DNA from: Solenopsis invicta
Taxonomy: Eukaryota > Arthropoda > Insecta > Hymenoptera > Formicidae
DNA length: 64,000 nucleotides
Assembly (NCBI RefSeq): GCF_016802725.1
Contig: NC_052667.1
Location: 6,786,501-6,850,500, forward strand
Direction: 5' to 3'
Shown: in pieces, positions 23,618 through 35,300 of the stretch
Layout of the letters: each line of letters begins with the position of its first letter
How positions within the stretch are numbered: position 1 is the stretch's first letter
Translations under genes and position numbers: made by a program
Notes under the pieces: model-generated
The model's database searches: none
What the model was told of the DNA's origin: nothing
What the model saw: the letters and a program-made list of their open reading frames with translations, nothing else

Positions 23618-24135
23618 CCCAGCAAACGAAAGTGATTTGAAATGGATAGAAATGAATTCATTTTGACATTTTCGAATTTGCGCTTCAGATTTTTCGTACC
23701 CATTTGAATCCAAAAATAATACAATATAGATACGAGTACATCTGAATTCCATGTGATGAATAAAACATTTCACATTTCAATTCATTTGAATCAAAAATAA
23801 TATAACGAGGACATGAGTCCATCCGAATTCAAAATAATCAAGAGCTCTTTTCGTATTTTAATCCATTTGAATTCAAAGACAACATGACGGGGACATGAAT
23901 CCATTCGAATTCAACATGTGATGAATAACTCATTTCGCATTTCAATTCATTTGAATCAAAGAGAATATAATGGAATCATGCGAATCCGTCCGAATTTAAA
24001 ATGATGAACAGCGTATTTCGTTTTCCAATCCATTTGAGTCCACTTGAATCCAAAGGTATTTCTAAAGCGCGAACTCGGAGAAGTTAAAATAAATTGCAAT
24101 TTTTAATTCATTTGAATTAATTTTCGTTTGCTGGG
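23618..24135. mobile_element. TIR element containing about 82-bp tandem repeats
   Basis: The ends cccagcaaacgaaa and ttttcgtttgctggg are perfect mirrors. The interior is made of five imperfect units, each starting at a catttgaatc or catttgagtc motif (near 23702, 23783, 23868, 23947, 24031), so spacing is 79-85 bp. Such a structure, tandem units bounded by inverted ends, is unusual among small insect DNA transposons. Confidence 0.75.
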
Positions 24136-24870
24136 TTTCTCTCTCGCTCTTTCTTGTTTTTGTTTTTATCTCGCCACCTACTTAAGCTTACGCCGCCGCG
24201 TGACTGCGATAACGCTCTCGTTTAATTCGTTATTCATAATACGAATGTTCGCTCGTGCGTGCGTGCGTGCGTGCGTGCGAGGCGAGATGCGCTCGCGTAA
24301 AACTATCTTCCGACCGACATCTCAGGGGAAATGATACAGGGGAAATGATAGCCAGTGTCCGAAGAAAAATGCGGCGTTCGAGGATGAATGTTTGAAACAA
24401 TGCAGTTTTATTCGACCGACTAATAAAATGTCAAAGGAAGAAAGACGCGGGCGCTCTGCTCGTCTCATCCTGCACGTACAACATCTCTCTCTCTCTCTCT
24501 CCATTACATATATGTAACATATCTCTTACGAACATGGCCGTTGCAAAGTCAGCAATGTCGTCATCGTCGTCACGCGTTATAATAAAATCTGATGCGCCGT
24601 GTATAATTGTTTAACACACGTTCAAAATTTGCTTTGGTGATCTGTAGGTGTAGGTCGCGCGGAGGCGAAATGATTCGTAACTCTTGCTTCGTGGCGGAAT
24701 CGCGACGACCGCGGGACAACGACTACGGCAGAAAGAATACACGCACGCGTGCGACGCATCAGCGTCTTTAAACGTCTTAAACGAAATCAAGAGGAGAATC
24801 TGTCCCTCTGGGACGCGCGCTCGGTCAGCGCGGAAGAAATCCCTGAATTCTCGTGACTGGGACAGATTTC
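24136..24870. other. Intergenic DNA with simple repeats, no gene
   Basis: It holds a TGCG tetranucleotide repeat (24255-24279) and a CT repeat (24484-24502). No coding exon is recognised. Confidence 0.5.
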
Positions 24871-25240
24871 TATAAGCGTTACAATATTTAATATTAAATA
24901 ATATTCCCGAAATATTATATGAATATCACACGAGAAGAAAATAATATTATTTACTTTAATATTTTAAATTATCGGGAATATTATAACTTTTAAATGTAAT
25001 AATTATAAAGTTTAGGGATATTTCGTGCATAATTCATATTAAATTTTGAACATATTCGTAGAATTTTCATAATATTCCACAAATATTAAAATAATATACT
25101 ACGAATTCTATATAAAACGGACATATAACATTAATACAATATTCCTATAATATTTAAAAAATATTATATTCTCGGAATATTATTTTAACATTATTTTAAT
25201 GATATTCATATAATATCCTAGAAATATTGTAGTGCTTATA
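24871..25240. mobile_element. AATATT-rich palindromic MITE
   Basis: The ends tataagcgttacaatattta and aatattgtagtgcttata mirror each other. The interior is full of aatatt and ggaatatt palindromes. About 370 bp, non-coding. A copy cut by the window start lies at 1-255. Confidence 0.65.
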
Positions 25241-25899
25241 GAGATGTTCGAGAAAGTTTTGAAGTAATAGAACCTCCGAATATAAGTATTCTTTCCATCG
25301 TAGTAACCGTGGATCGAAAAAAAAAGGAAAAGAAAACGATCACCGAGCGCGGTAAAGTCGACGCGTGGATCCGTGCGCGATTCCGCGCAAAGTCTTGTGC
25401 GTAAACCCGTCTAAATCTGCGTTTATTGACATCTGCCGGCGCGAGGAACGCCGACGGCGTTTAAAAATATCTCTCTCGTACCGAGAAGAAACAAGAAGCG
25501 AAGGATACGCGCTCGCTTGCGCGACAAAGGGGGGAACAAAGCGGCGGCAGCGGCGGCGGTGGGCTTCGACGATGATGCGCGCGACGACGCTCCTCGGGAT
25601 CCTCGTCGAGTAAAACTGGTTGTGTTTGTTCAACGACGCGATATATATCGAAACCGAAGTCAAATTGCTTAAAATTGCTGTTATTCAAAAGGCACAACGT
25701 AGGGTTCTCTCATTGTCCGATTACGCGAGAATACTGTACGTTCCAATTTTTTTGTTTCTCATATGCGTGGGAGGTTCCTTCTATATTACGCAGAAGCCCT
25801 CCTCCCTTGGTAACATTTTTTCCTGTGTTGTTCCAGGCTTTTGAAGAGACGCGAACTTCAGAACACGAAGTGAAACACCTTTGCTACTGAAAGAGCAAT

Positions 25900-25961
<62 letters not shown>

Positions 25962-26249
25962 GAGCGGCCAAACTATTTTACATAACAGTATCTCTTTGTA
26001 ATTAAAAAGTCTCCGCCAGCTGAATCGGGCGGGAACGAAATTCGCGCGAGTTCCGCACCTGCGTGCACCATATACACAATGTATATAATAATTACAATAA
26101 TAATGTAATGTAATTACAACGACTCTATTTTAATTTATCCGTATAGTGTTTGCGGGGCGGGGGAGAAATTGCGACGCGAGACGGGTTTACGCGCGCGGCG
26201 ATCGATTTGCGATTATTCGAATAACGATACCACTAGAATGTATTAATTC
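25241..26249. other. Intergenic DNA left of the para 3' end
   Basis: A CG-rich stretch (25330-25620) is followed by AT-rich sequence with an ATACAT/AT microsatellite (25903-25960). No exon is recognised. It could be part of a longer para 3' UTR isoform. Confidence 0.4.
25903..25960. repeat. ATACAT and AT microsatellite
   Basis: Four to five atacat units are followed by an uninterrupted run of about 16 AT units. Confidence 0.9.
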
Positions 26250-26250
26250 A

Positions 26251-26273
26251 TTTATTCCGAAGCGCGTTTTATT
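26251..26273 (-). terminator. Tandem AATAAA polyadenylation signals, candidate for para
   Basis: Two TTTATT hexamers on the plus strand (26251-26256, 26268-26273) read AATAAA on the para strand. No other AATAAA was seen between here and the stop codon at 28575. Motif only; cleavage not shown. Confidence 0.35.
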
Positions 26274-26436
26274 ACTACGTCGTGTAAGACTGCGTGTAAG
26301 TTTTGCAAATGTGTAAATATCTAGCTGATGAATCTGCGGAATCGCGCCCCCCCTCTCCATCCCCTTCAGCCGTCCCGTTCGCCGAGAACATTAAAAGACG
26401 TCACCCCTCTCTTTCTCTCTCTCTCTCATTTTCTTC

Positions 26437-26442
26437 ATTATT

Positions 26443-26478
<36 letters not shown>

Positions 26479-26480
26479 TT
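26437..26480. repeat. ATT trinucleotide microsatellite
   Basis: About a dozen ATT units with one interruption, preceded by a CT tract (26405-26428). Within the presumed para 3' UTR. Confidence 0.9.
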
Positions 26481-27182
26481 TAATGCCGATACGCACGTTT
26501 CTTTTAACTGCGTTGGAGGATCGCGACGCGGAAGGATCAAAAGGGAAATATGGGAGAAGGGCGGCGAAAGAGCGGAGGCACAGACAGGCAAGTAGATAGA
26601 GATAAATAGGTAAGACCGCGAGAGAGAAGAATCCGAAGAAAAGAAAAAAGAACGCCGATACAACGGATCCCCTTCATCGGGATGCAAAAGATCTCGCGCA
26701 CGTGGCAAACTTGGATCGTAAAAAAAGCGAAAAACACGACGCGGAGAGACGCGGACTCGTCGCTGACGTGAAGTCGATATTAACCCCGGGATGCGTTTCG
26801 CGCGGTGTTCAAGGGAGTCTCTTTGAGGGGGGAGAGGGAGTATCTCACAGCGAGAATATCGTCCGGTGTGGGGTGGAGACGGTCACATTCGCGTCCGAGG
26901 GGTTGATTCGCGTGAGTAGCGACGGGCCACTCGCGCTACCTGAATCGCGCGAAAAGAGACCGAGGGCCGGAAGGGGCGGGAGAGAGGGTTGTGGAACCAA
27001 AGCGGCGCGATCAAGCGTTCGCGCACCGTTCCGCGAGAGATGCAAGCCGAGCGAAATGTAGTGGCTACTACTCGCGCGTATGCGTTTCATTTCACGAGAG
27101 AATGAGTCCTCTTTTTCACCTGCAAACTTCCTTTTCGCTCGTCTTCTTCGTCGTTAAGCAAAAATGATCAACGTACGTCGAT

Positions 27183-27272
<90 letters not shown>

Positions 27273-27426
27273 GTCATACGAATCGTCATCATCGTCATCA
27301 TCGTCATCATCGTCATCATCGTCATCATCGTCATCATCATCATCATCATCGTCATCATATCATCATCGTCATCATCATCATATCATCATCATATCATCAT
27401 CATCAACATTATCGTCGTCGTCATTG

Positions 27427-27472
<46 letters not shown>

Positions 27473-27505
27473 ATCATCATCATCAACATTATCGTCATCG
27501 TCATT
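27183..27505. repeat. Very long CAT/ATG trinucleotide repeat
   Basis: About 320 bases of CAT units: first roughly 30 pure units, then compound CATCATCGT and CATCATATCAT blocks, a second pure run (27428-27470), and a repeated catcatcatcaacattatcg block. On the para strand it reads ATG/GAT. Frames here encode only poly-Met, poly-His, poly-Ser or Ile and are artefacts. Confidence 0.97.
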
Positions 27506-28416
27506 GTCATCATCGTCCCTTCGCGCCTGCGATTACATATCGTTCTTCAAAGCGGATGTCGCCGCGAGGAGACTCGACGACGGCGCAGTACCGGAGGCGT
27601 CGCGTGAGCGGGTAGGTGGGTACTGCTGTAAAACGGTGTAAAAAATCCAAACCACGGATATAGAGATTCGCGAGATTGAGCTAACGTGATACAAGATGGT
27701 GTAGACAAGAGGTCGCGCTGCTTAATCCGCTCGCGCGTCGCTTCCGACGCGTAGACGTCGTCGTCGACGCTCCCGCGTCTTTTCGACGATCGAACGACGA
27801 GGAACGGAGACAAAGAGATCTCGCGAAGAGATCCCGGGTAACCCTGCGTCGCGACGTTACGCCCTCGCGAGTCACGGTGTGGGGAAGTCGGCTCGGAGGG
27901 GACGTCACGACGTTTCGACCTCCTCGTCGTTCCTATTCCTCCTCCTCTTCTTTTTCTTCTTCTTCTTCTCGTCAGCCTCTTCTCTTCCTTCTTCTTGTTC
28001 CGTTCGTGTCGCGCTCTCGCGCCTTCTCCTTTCCGGACGGCACGACAAATGAAAGATTCCAATCTTCGAAAGCCGCGGATCCGGTGGATCGGCCATCGGC
28101 AAGAAGTGGCACACACTTTCGACTCCGAAACCGATGGATCTCGCGTCGCAATCGCAGTCTCTTGGTGTACCTCGTACGGACGCTCGTCTCTCTAACTGGC
28201 GACGTGCCTCTCTTTCTCTCTCTTGCTCTCTCTGCCTCTCTCCCTCTCTCCCAACGGTCGTGGCTCGTTTTAAAGACGATTTAAAGGCAACTCGTTGGAG
28301 GAATGTTATTTATACAACTATAAGGCTGTCGATGGAGAGCACACGCGAGGTGCCCGCCCGGCCACTACTCCGCGCGAGCAGGGTGAGCGGCTAACGGTGA
28401 GTGATCATCGTCGTCG

Positions 28417-28420
28417 ACGA

Positions 28421-28451
<31 letters not shown>

Positions 28452-28467
28452 GCTGCTCCTGCTCCTG
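28417..28467. repeat. CTG/CAG trinucleotide repeat beside the para stop codon
   Basis: About 15 CTG units with single changes (ctactg, ctcctg) lie about 110-160 bases beyond the para stop codon, where the para strand reads CAG. This CAG run is probably transcribed in the 3' UTR. Confidence 0.9.
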
Positions 28468-28574
28468 CTGTGGCTGGTGCGGAGGAGCGATTTGCGGCGC
28501 ACGGACGGCGGCGGTGGCGGCGATAGCGACGATGGTAGCTGCTGCGGCGGCGGCGGCGACGACGACGATGGCGA

Positions 28575-29360
28575 TCAGACGTCCGCGGTTCTCGAAGTGA
28601 TGCTCATCGATCGGCTGTGTATGACGACGCGGTGACCGTTCTTCGTGACGTAGCCGTCGCTCTCCACGAGCACCTGGGTCTGCCGGACGCACAGATCGAT
28701 GTCCGGATCGTCGCTCTCCTCGCTTGGCCCGCCAAGACGCTGCTGCTTGTGCTTCCGCCAGGCGTTCTGTATGAGACGGGCGCAATACTCCTCGCGTTGC
28801 CGCCATAGAGTGGACGAGACCGGCTCGTAACCGGCCTCGTCGGGCCGGGCCTGGACCTCGCCCAGATCGCCCGTCTCTTCGATCGGATTGCCCTTCCGCG
28901 CGAAAAAGTCCTTAGTGAGGGCATCGAGAATATCCACGCAAAACATAAGGTCTCCCTTACATATGGGGATATCCATCGACACGATCTTGTATTTGTTGGG
29001 CTTGTGTATCTGCAACGGGGGCTCCAATACGTCCAAGAAGTCCGACAGTTGGTCGTATCTGATGTATTGCGTGCCGTCCGGATCGAACTGCTGCCAAATC
29101 TCGTAGTACATGTCGTAGTCGTCGTCCGTCAGACCCTCCTGCACGTCCTCGGTGGCCTGCGAGTAATTCTCGAGGATCACAGCGATGTACATGTTAATGA
29201 CGATTAGGAAGCTGATCACGAGATACGAGAGCAGGTATGCGATCCCGATTGTCGAGGATCCACAGTTGCCCGGGTAGCCGATCTCGTTGTTTGGCTCCTG
29301 GCAGTCCTCCTCGTTTATTATACCGTCGAGAACACTGTCCCAACCGGCCGAGGTTGACAT
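28575..29360 (-). CDS. para: para last coding exon: domain IV pore (Ala), S6, C terminus
   Basis: The exon starts at MSTSAGWDSVLDGIINEEDC (selectivity Ala), passes through S6 (LVISFLIVINMYIAVILENY) and then the EF-hand-like domain (QFDPDGTQYIRYDQLSDFLD) and an IQ-type calmodulin site (ARLIQNAWRKHKQQRL). It ends QVLVESDGYVTKNGHRVVIH then SRSMSITSRTADV and stop. Compared with Drosophila the region between IQ motif and VLVESDG is much shorter, lacking the long Ala/Gly-rich insert. The acceptor is ttgcag. Confidence 0.97.
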   Translation of the reverse strand: MSTSAGWDSVLDGIINEEDCQEPNNEIGYPGNCGSSTIGIAYLLSYLVISFLIVINMYIAVILENYSQATEDVQEGLTDDDYDMYYEIWQQFDPDGTQYIRYDQLSDFLDVLEPPLQIHKPNKYKIVSMDIPICKGDLMFCVDILDALTKDFFARKGNPIEETGDLGEVQARPDEAGYEPVSSTLWRQREEYCARLIQNAWRKHKQQRLGGPSEESDDPDIDLCVRQTQVLVESDGYVTKNGHRVVIHSRSMSITSRTADV

Positions 29361-32300
29361 CTGCAATGTAGATAATAAGTCGAAGAGACAATTTTAAGTA
29401 ATACTTAAAAAAAAAACAAATCCTTGCTTACGCTTCAAATTACGTAATATACTACCTTCGTTATTCGTAGAGGAAAGAAGGGAGTCGTGAGATACTGTGA
29501 TATTTTGCGTTAAAATCTAAGAGCAATGGTTAAAATTACCTCATTACAATTTATTTAAACATTGTAAGTCGGTTATTCTCGTTAGTGTTCATTGTGTTTC
29601 CGTAAAAGCAGAATTTCAGTTTTGCAGATGGTAATCTTTACAGGTATATACTCTTTACGTAATTTTGAGAAGTTAGATATTAATTTTTTAACTTTAGTCT
29701 AGTTTGAATAAAGCTTTGAATGTGGCTTTCAAATAATGTAACTGAATTTAATGTGTGACGTATATGTGTATGAATTTGATATGTAAAGTTATATTATGTA
29801 CGGAAGAGGGTCGCAAGTATTTGCATTACAAGCGTTAGAATCGCTCTTGAGACTTTATAATCTCATAGTGGACATTGCATAATTGTTTACTAGCAGCAAA
29901 GAAATTATTAAAAAAAATCATGGTTTTTTTCGAATAAAATATATTTTATAAACTGTTCATAAAATCTTGTTTTGTGGTATTATTTTATTATGTATGATCT
30001 ATGAAGGATCTTTGAATTGTGATATTTTATAATTAAAAGTGCTTTTTATGACATTAGTATGCCTCTCCTATTTCACAAACGTTTTTCCCTCTCTTCAGTC
30101 AATTGTAAATAATGTATGCCCAATAAATTTTTATTTATAGGATCATTCATAAAACTCTATAACTAACAAATTGATGTTCATAAGAATTGTAACGTATTTC
30201 CCGAGTTATTTTAAAAAAACAAAATGGTATTCCACTACCTCCATCTCTCCTCTAAGATTTTACAAAAAAATCAGGAAATATATTTTATAATATAAAAATA
30301 ATATGAATATGTAAAAATATAAAGTATAAATTAAAATCGATATAGTCTAATCACCTGAAATAGCAGTATCATTGACTGCCCGAATGTCTTGAAATTGTAC
30401 ACGTCATCCAGTCCGCTCTTGTCTTTGACGTGCATGAAGAAAGACATTCCGAATATCGCAAAGATAAACATCACCAAAAACAGCAGTAGGCAAATGTTGA
30501 AGAGGGCTGGCAACGACATCGCCAGGGCGAAGAGAAGGGTTCGGATACCCTTGGCACCTTTCACGAGTCGAAGCACACGACCGACTTTTGCCACTCTCAC
30601 TACACGAAGCAAAGTCGGTGACACGAAATATTTCTCAATAATGTCGCTGAGCACCAGACCTGTCGGAATAAAAATTTACATTTCAACGAACTTTGGACTC
30701 GAATTAACATCAAGGACAAAGCGAGGGTGCGATGATTTCGCTTATGCACAGAAGTGATATAATTCATTCATAGTTCATGAAAGTCTCGTGCATCGTTGGG
30801 CTAATGAGTTTGGAATCATGCGTTTGGATCATCTAATTACGTAGCTATTGTTACATGGCTAGTGTAGCTAGTAAAGTAGAGGGTGCGATTCGTAAAGAGA
30901 CGCAGGATGTTTTAAATATTACGTTTCTATATAAATTGTTCAGACTTGTTTTTGCAAGCTATTTACGTGGTACAAAAACTGATATCTAAAAAGTCTTGTC
31001 TTTCTTTTCTTAAAAAAAGAAATAAATCCAAGTGAGATACAAATGTTTATATTTGAATAAGTTCGTTTGCCGCTTCAAGAAAATTATGTGCATTATCTAT
31101 GAATTCTATCGAAAATGTTAAATTGTTAAAAAATTCATGCGCATCCTAAGAACTTAGATACTAGTTCTTTTCCTTCGGCCACTCTTGTAAAATCATAAAA
31201 AGCATATATGGAAATTAAATGAAATATCAAATCTCACTCTATTGTATCTCACTCTAATCTAATTAAAATTATGCTGTGCCTTGTAAAAGATGATTTTGAA
31301 TATATCAAAAATTTCACACTACTGTAAGAAAATATAGATATCTCTAAATATAGATAGAATCTATAAATCGATCTATATATTCTGATAATAAGAGCGAAAT
31401 CCTAAAATCTATTTTATACAGACCCGATCTTACCCGGCACTTCGATTAATGATTGTCGCAATATCGATTAGTTGTCGAATGTCCCGCGCAAAGCGTTACA
31501 TTGCGATATAATTACGTACATTTGTTTTATTGATGTAAAATAATAGATATTAATCGTAATCATTAATTCTGAAAAATTGCTTCATATTACTTTTATCACA
31601 ATTCTCATTCAAGAAACGATAACAAAGTGACGCTTTACATGGCAATTCGACTCTGGACACCAATAACATTGACAGGACAGTAGGGTTGTGACGGGATAGG
31701 ATTGGCACAATGGGTAATTTCAACATCAATGTAAGGCTACATAACGTAATGATATCCATCAGTCGTTGAGACACGAGCGAAACGTTAGGCCTGTCCACTT
31801 GTTCGAGAAAAAGATAGATTTTGCGTGCATTAAAAGTATAGCTGAGAAATATGACGGCGTAGCATGCTGATTTGTCCTCACTCGTGAAATATGTACGATA
31901 CTAGTCTAAGAGTATGTACTGGAGGCGAAGATAATATCATTCTCCTGAGAATCAAGCAGCGAGAGAGAGGAAGCTAACAGGCCCTGCTCATTTTTTCATA
32001 TTTCGCTCTCGTTTCGCTTGGGTCATACGACTGCAGCAACCATTACGTTACATTACCTAATATTGACAATATAACAACAACAAAATCAAAGAGATTCCAT
32101 GGCTCCTTGAAGTAGTGGTAGCGAAGAGCGAAGATCTTCATGAGACACTCGCTGGTGAATATCACAATGAATATCATGTTGAGATAGTCCAGAACTTTGC
32201 TGAACGTATCGCTCTGCTGATAATGGTCCAACGTCATCGTGAGCATGTTCAGCCCGATGAACAGCATGATTATCATATCGAACTTTTTGTCCGTCACTAT

Positions 32301-35300
32301 TTCGAACACTATTGCCTGCGGCCGCCACTGCAAATAATCGAAGAAGAAAACGTTAAGTGTTAATTTTTTATTATTATACAACATTAAGTATTGTATTTAA
32401 TAGAAAAGTATTTCTTAATTAATTTTATTATATTATATATATCAAAATTAATGATCTCTGATTTGTAAGTGCTTAAAATTAATTAATAGTACCACGCAAT
32501 CAGTGATTATATTCGCTTAGTTAAATTTATCCTTTATTATTTATTTTAATTACAGAGATTAGTTGCTATTGACGAATTAATTGTTTACACAATTTTTAAC
32601 TGTTGCAACATTTTTACGAAAATATACAACTTCGTGTTCTTGAATTATCAACATCACGCAATTTCGCTTATTTCAGAATTGAAAATTTTAGAATAAAATA
32701 AAGACAATAGAATATTTTAATTTATGTTAATACACTTTTCAAGTTAAATACACGCTGTCTTCTTTCGAATAAATATTAAGTGCAACAATTTTTTTTAAAT
32801 GACATAATTAAAATTAACATTTAAAGTTTTTAGTCAAAAGAGGATTAAACAATTCGCGAACGTCGAGTTAAATTTTATTATTAAAATACATCGCAAGGTG
32901 CAACATATACTCAAATTAGAATTCAAGTAACGTCCATTAAACTTTTAAAATGTACTCATCGTGCGGAATTAATCGTTGGATGACGTTAATGAGAGTTCAT
33001 AAAACGAAACGTGAAACGTAGAGTAAAAGCAGGTAATATGGAATAGGGGCTTATTTTTTTTTTTAAAGAAAATCATTGCATTCAGGTGACAATCGCTAGA
33101 AGTTGTTGCTGTTAATGTATAATATACTATAAGGACAAAGAGGCTTCTGACACAATTGACTTTTTTTTATATAAATACTCATCTATTATTATCCTGAAGA
33201 TATCACTGTATTGTCTTAATCATATTTCTCCACAAGCTCAAAATAAATTCTTTTATTATATTGTGTAGACACTTTCAGTGTCGGATGAATAATGTTACGC
33301 CGTTTTACTGTGATTCTTAACTTCTTTATTGACACAGGAACATTTTATTCATCGTATTAAGACGTGCAGATAATATTAAATATTTCAAGAACAAAAGAAT
33401 ATGGAATATCTTTTTTTTTTTACTTCTTACAAAAAATAAATTAGTTTCATAAATTTTCCATATTCTAAATTTATTTGTAATTCACGTGCAATACTTTTTA
33501 GTTTTTGCAAATTATTATTTTAAATGTTATTTTATAGTTTTTAAAGCTCGGAGAAAAACCATCTTTATCCAGTTTTTCCGCGGTTCGTGCATTTTCTCGG
33601 TTATAAGTAAATTTTTCCAAAAATTTACCTTGTAAAAAGGTAAATAAAATTCACTTTGTAGCTAAAATTTACCTACGTAAGTGAATTTTTCCAATAAATT
33701 TCTCTTTGCAAAAAAAATCAAGACAATCCGCGGAGAAATTGCAAAGTTCCAGATTTTTTCTGAGCTTTTAACACTATATGTTATTTTATTTTCTATATAA
33801 CATTGTACAGTAAAAATCTCAAATAGAACAAGTCAAAGTGATCCGTGATTGATCAAAAAAAGTGACTTTTAACAATCATTCATTTTTAGAACCATTTTGA
33901 TATCATGATTTTTCGTTCCCCTTAGAATATGAACTGTAATATGAATATGTTTAACTATACTCTGATCAATTTATATAAATAAACAAGTTTGCACTTTGTT
34001 GTATTATTTATCACTGTTTCTGCAAATTAAATTTGCGCTTTTCATATATTACATCCCATTTTTTAGATCCTTTCTTTCTCACGTTTTTTACTTTTCTGTT
34101 AATTCTAAAGTTAGATTTAAATTTTGAAAATTCATTAACTGGATATTATAGCTGACACGTTTCTTAAGAGCTCTGTATAAATTAAAAATTCTAATATAAT
34201 ATAAATTTATATCGGAGTAAATGTGTTAATTTAGAAACAAGTATTTTTTCATATTACTCGCCCTTACCTTACCTAGACAGAAAAAAAGCAAGTTAAAAAA
34301 TTAAAATATTTAGTTTGATACGATCAATCAAACATTGATTCAACAATTAGTATATGCATAATAAAAAGAAAGTGTAGTCTATGAATTCATGTCAAACACT
34401 CAAACCTTTTACCCAAGAATGAACTAAATAGGTTAGCTTTTCAACGAACCTTTGTTTTCAACAATCCTTAATGAAACGCGAGAAAACGAAATGTTTGGTA
34501 TACTTGATATATTTTGTTCTATAAAGTTTCAATGTTAGAAACGCAGAAATCAACAATTCTTAGTACACAGTAAAAAGAAAGTGTAGTCTATGAATTCATG
34601 TCAAACACTCGAACTTTTCGACCAGGAATTAACTAAATAGGTTAGCTTTTCGACGAACTTTTGTTCTCAATGATCCTCGATGAAACGCAAGGGATGAAAT
34701 GTTTGGTTATACGTATTTTGTTCTATAAAAGTTTCAATGTTAGAAACCGTAGGAACCAACATAACACGATCGCTCAGTGTGCGGCCTTTGGATTTGTTTA
34801 CGTACGGCGCGCGGCGTAACAGCGCGCGACGCACCGTGGTACATACATACACACTCAAAGGTTACCACGCTGCCATTCGCGCGCCGACGCTCGGGCGAGC
34901 AGGCAGGCACTGTAGGTGGCAGCGGCGGCGACGGCGACGGCGTCGCGTCTCGTTACCCTCGAAACGCGATCGCGACGACAGGTACGGCGAAACTCAAAAC
35001 GCGATTGTTCTCTAGCTACGAATGCGTAACGAGTATCAATTGCGCGATCATTTTACTCCCGGAGCGACTTCTACGCGTATGCAGTCGACGGCTTCGTATC
35101 GAGGTAGATACTTCGCGGGGGGGTTTGTTTACTTGTTAGGTTAGCAAGGGGGGACGCGTTAGAGTGGTATGCGCATCGGATCGAGTGAGTCGGGCAATGA
35201 ATAAGCCGTTGGTTTTTTTACACAAGAAATTCTTTTTAATTAGCGGTCCAATTCTCTTAATGTCGTATCAGTAAGCGATTTCTTTTTTTACGGAAAGAAC

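Larger units (their letters stand above)
26250..28574 (-). other. para: Probable para 3' untranslated region
   Basis: After the para stop codon the first AATAAA-type signals on the same strand are a pair at 26251-26256 and 26268-26273, giving a 3' UTR of about 2.3 kb. The stretch includes a CAG/CTG run next to the stop codon (28417-28467), several pyrimidine tracts and a very long ATG-type trinucleotide repeat (27183-27505). The end point is inferred from the motif alone, and para transcripts may also end further left. Confidence 0.4.

Noticed and set aside
23702..24040. Regularly spaced repeats resembling a CRISPR-like array
   Set aside because: The units are diverged tandem repeats without unique spacers, and they sit inside a transposon-type inverted repeat in an animal genome.
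27116..27607. Frames encoding poly-Met, poly-His and poly-Ser
   Set aside because: Produced entirely by the CAT trinucleotide repeat.
27547..28116. 189-codon minus-strand frame downstream of para
   Set aside because: Low-complexity Arg/Lys-rich, lies in the presumed para 3' UTR, no supporting features.
31550..31798. 82-codon frame on the para strand inside an intron
   Set aside because: Does not match any Para segment, and no acceptor-donor pair in phase with neighbouring exons was seen.
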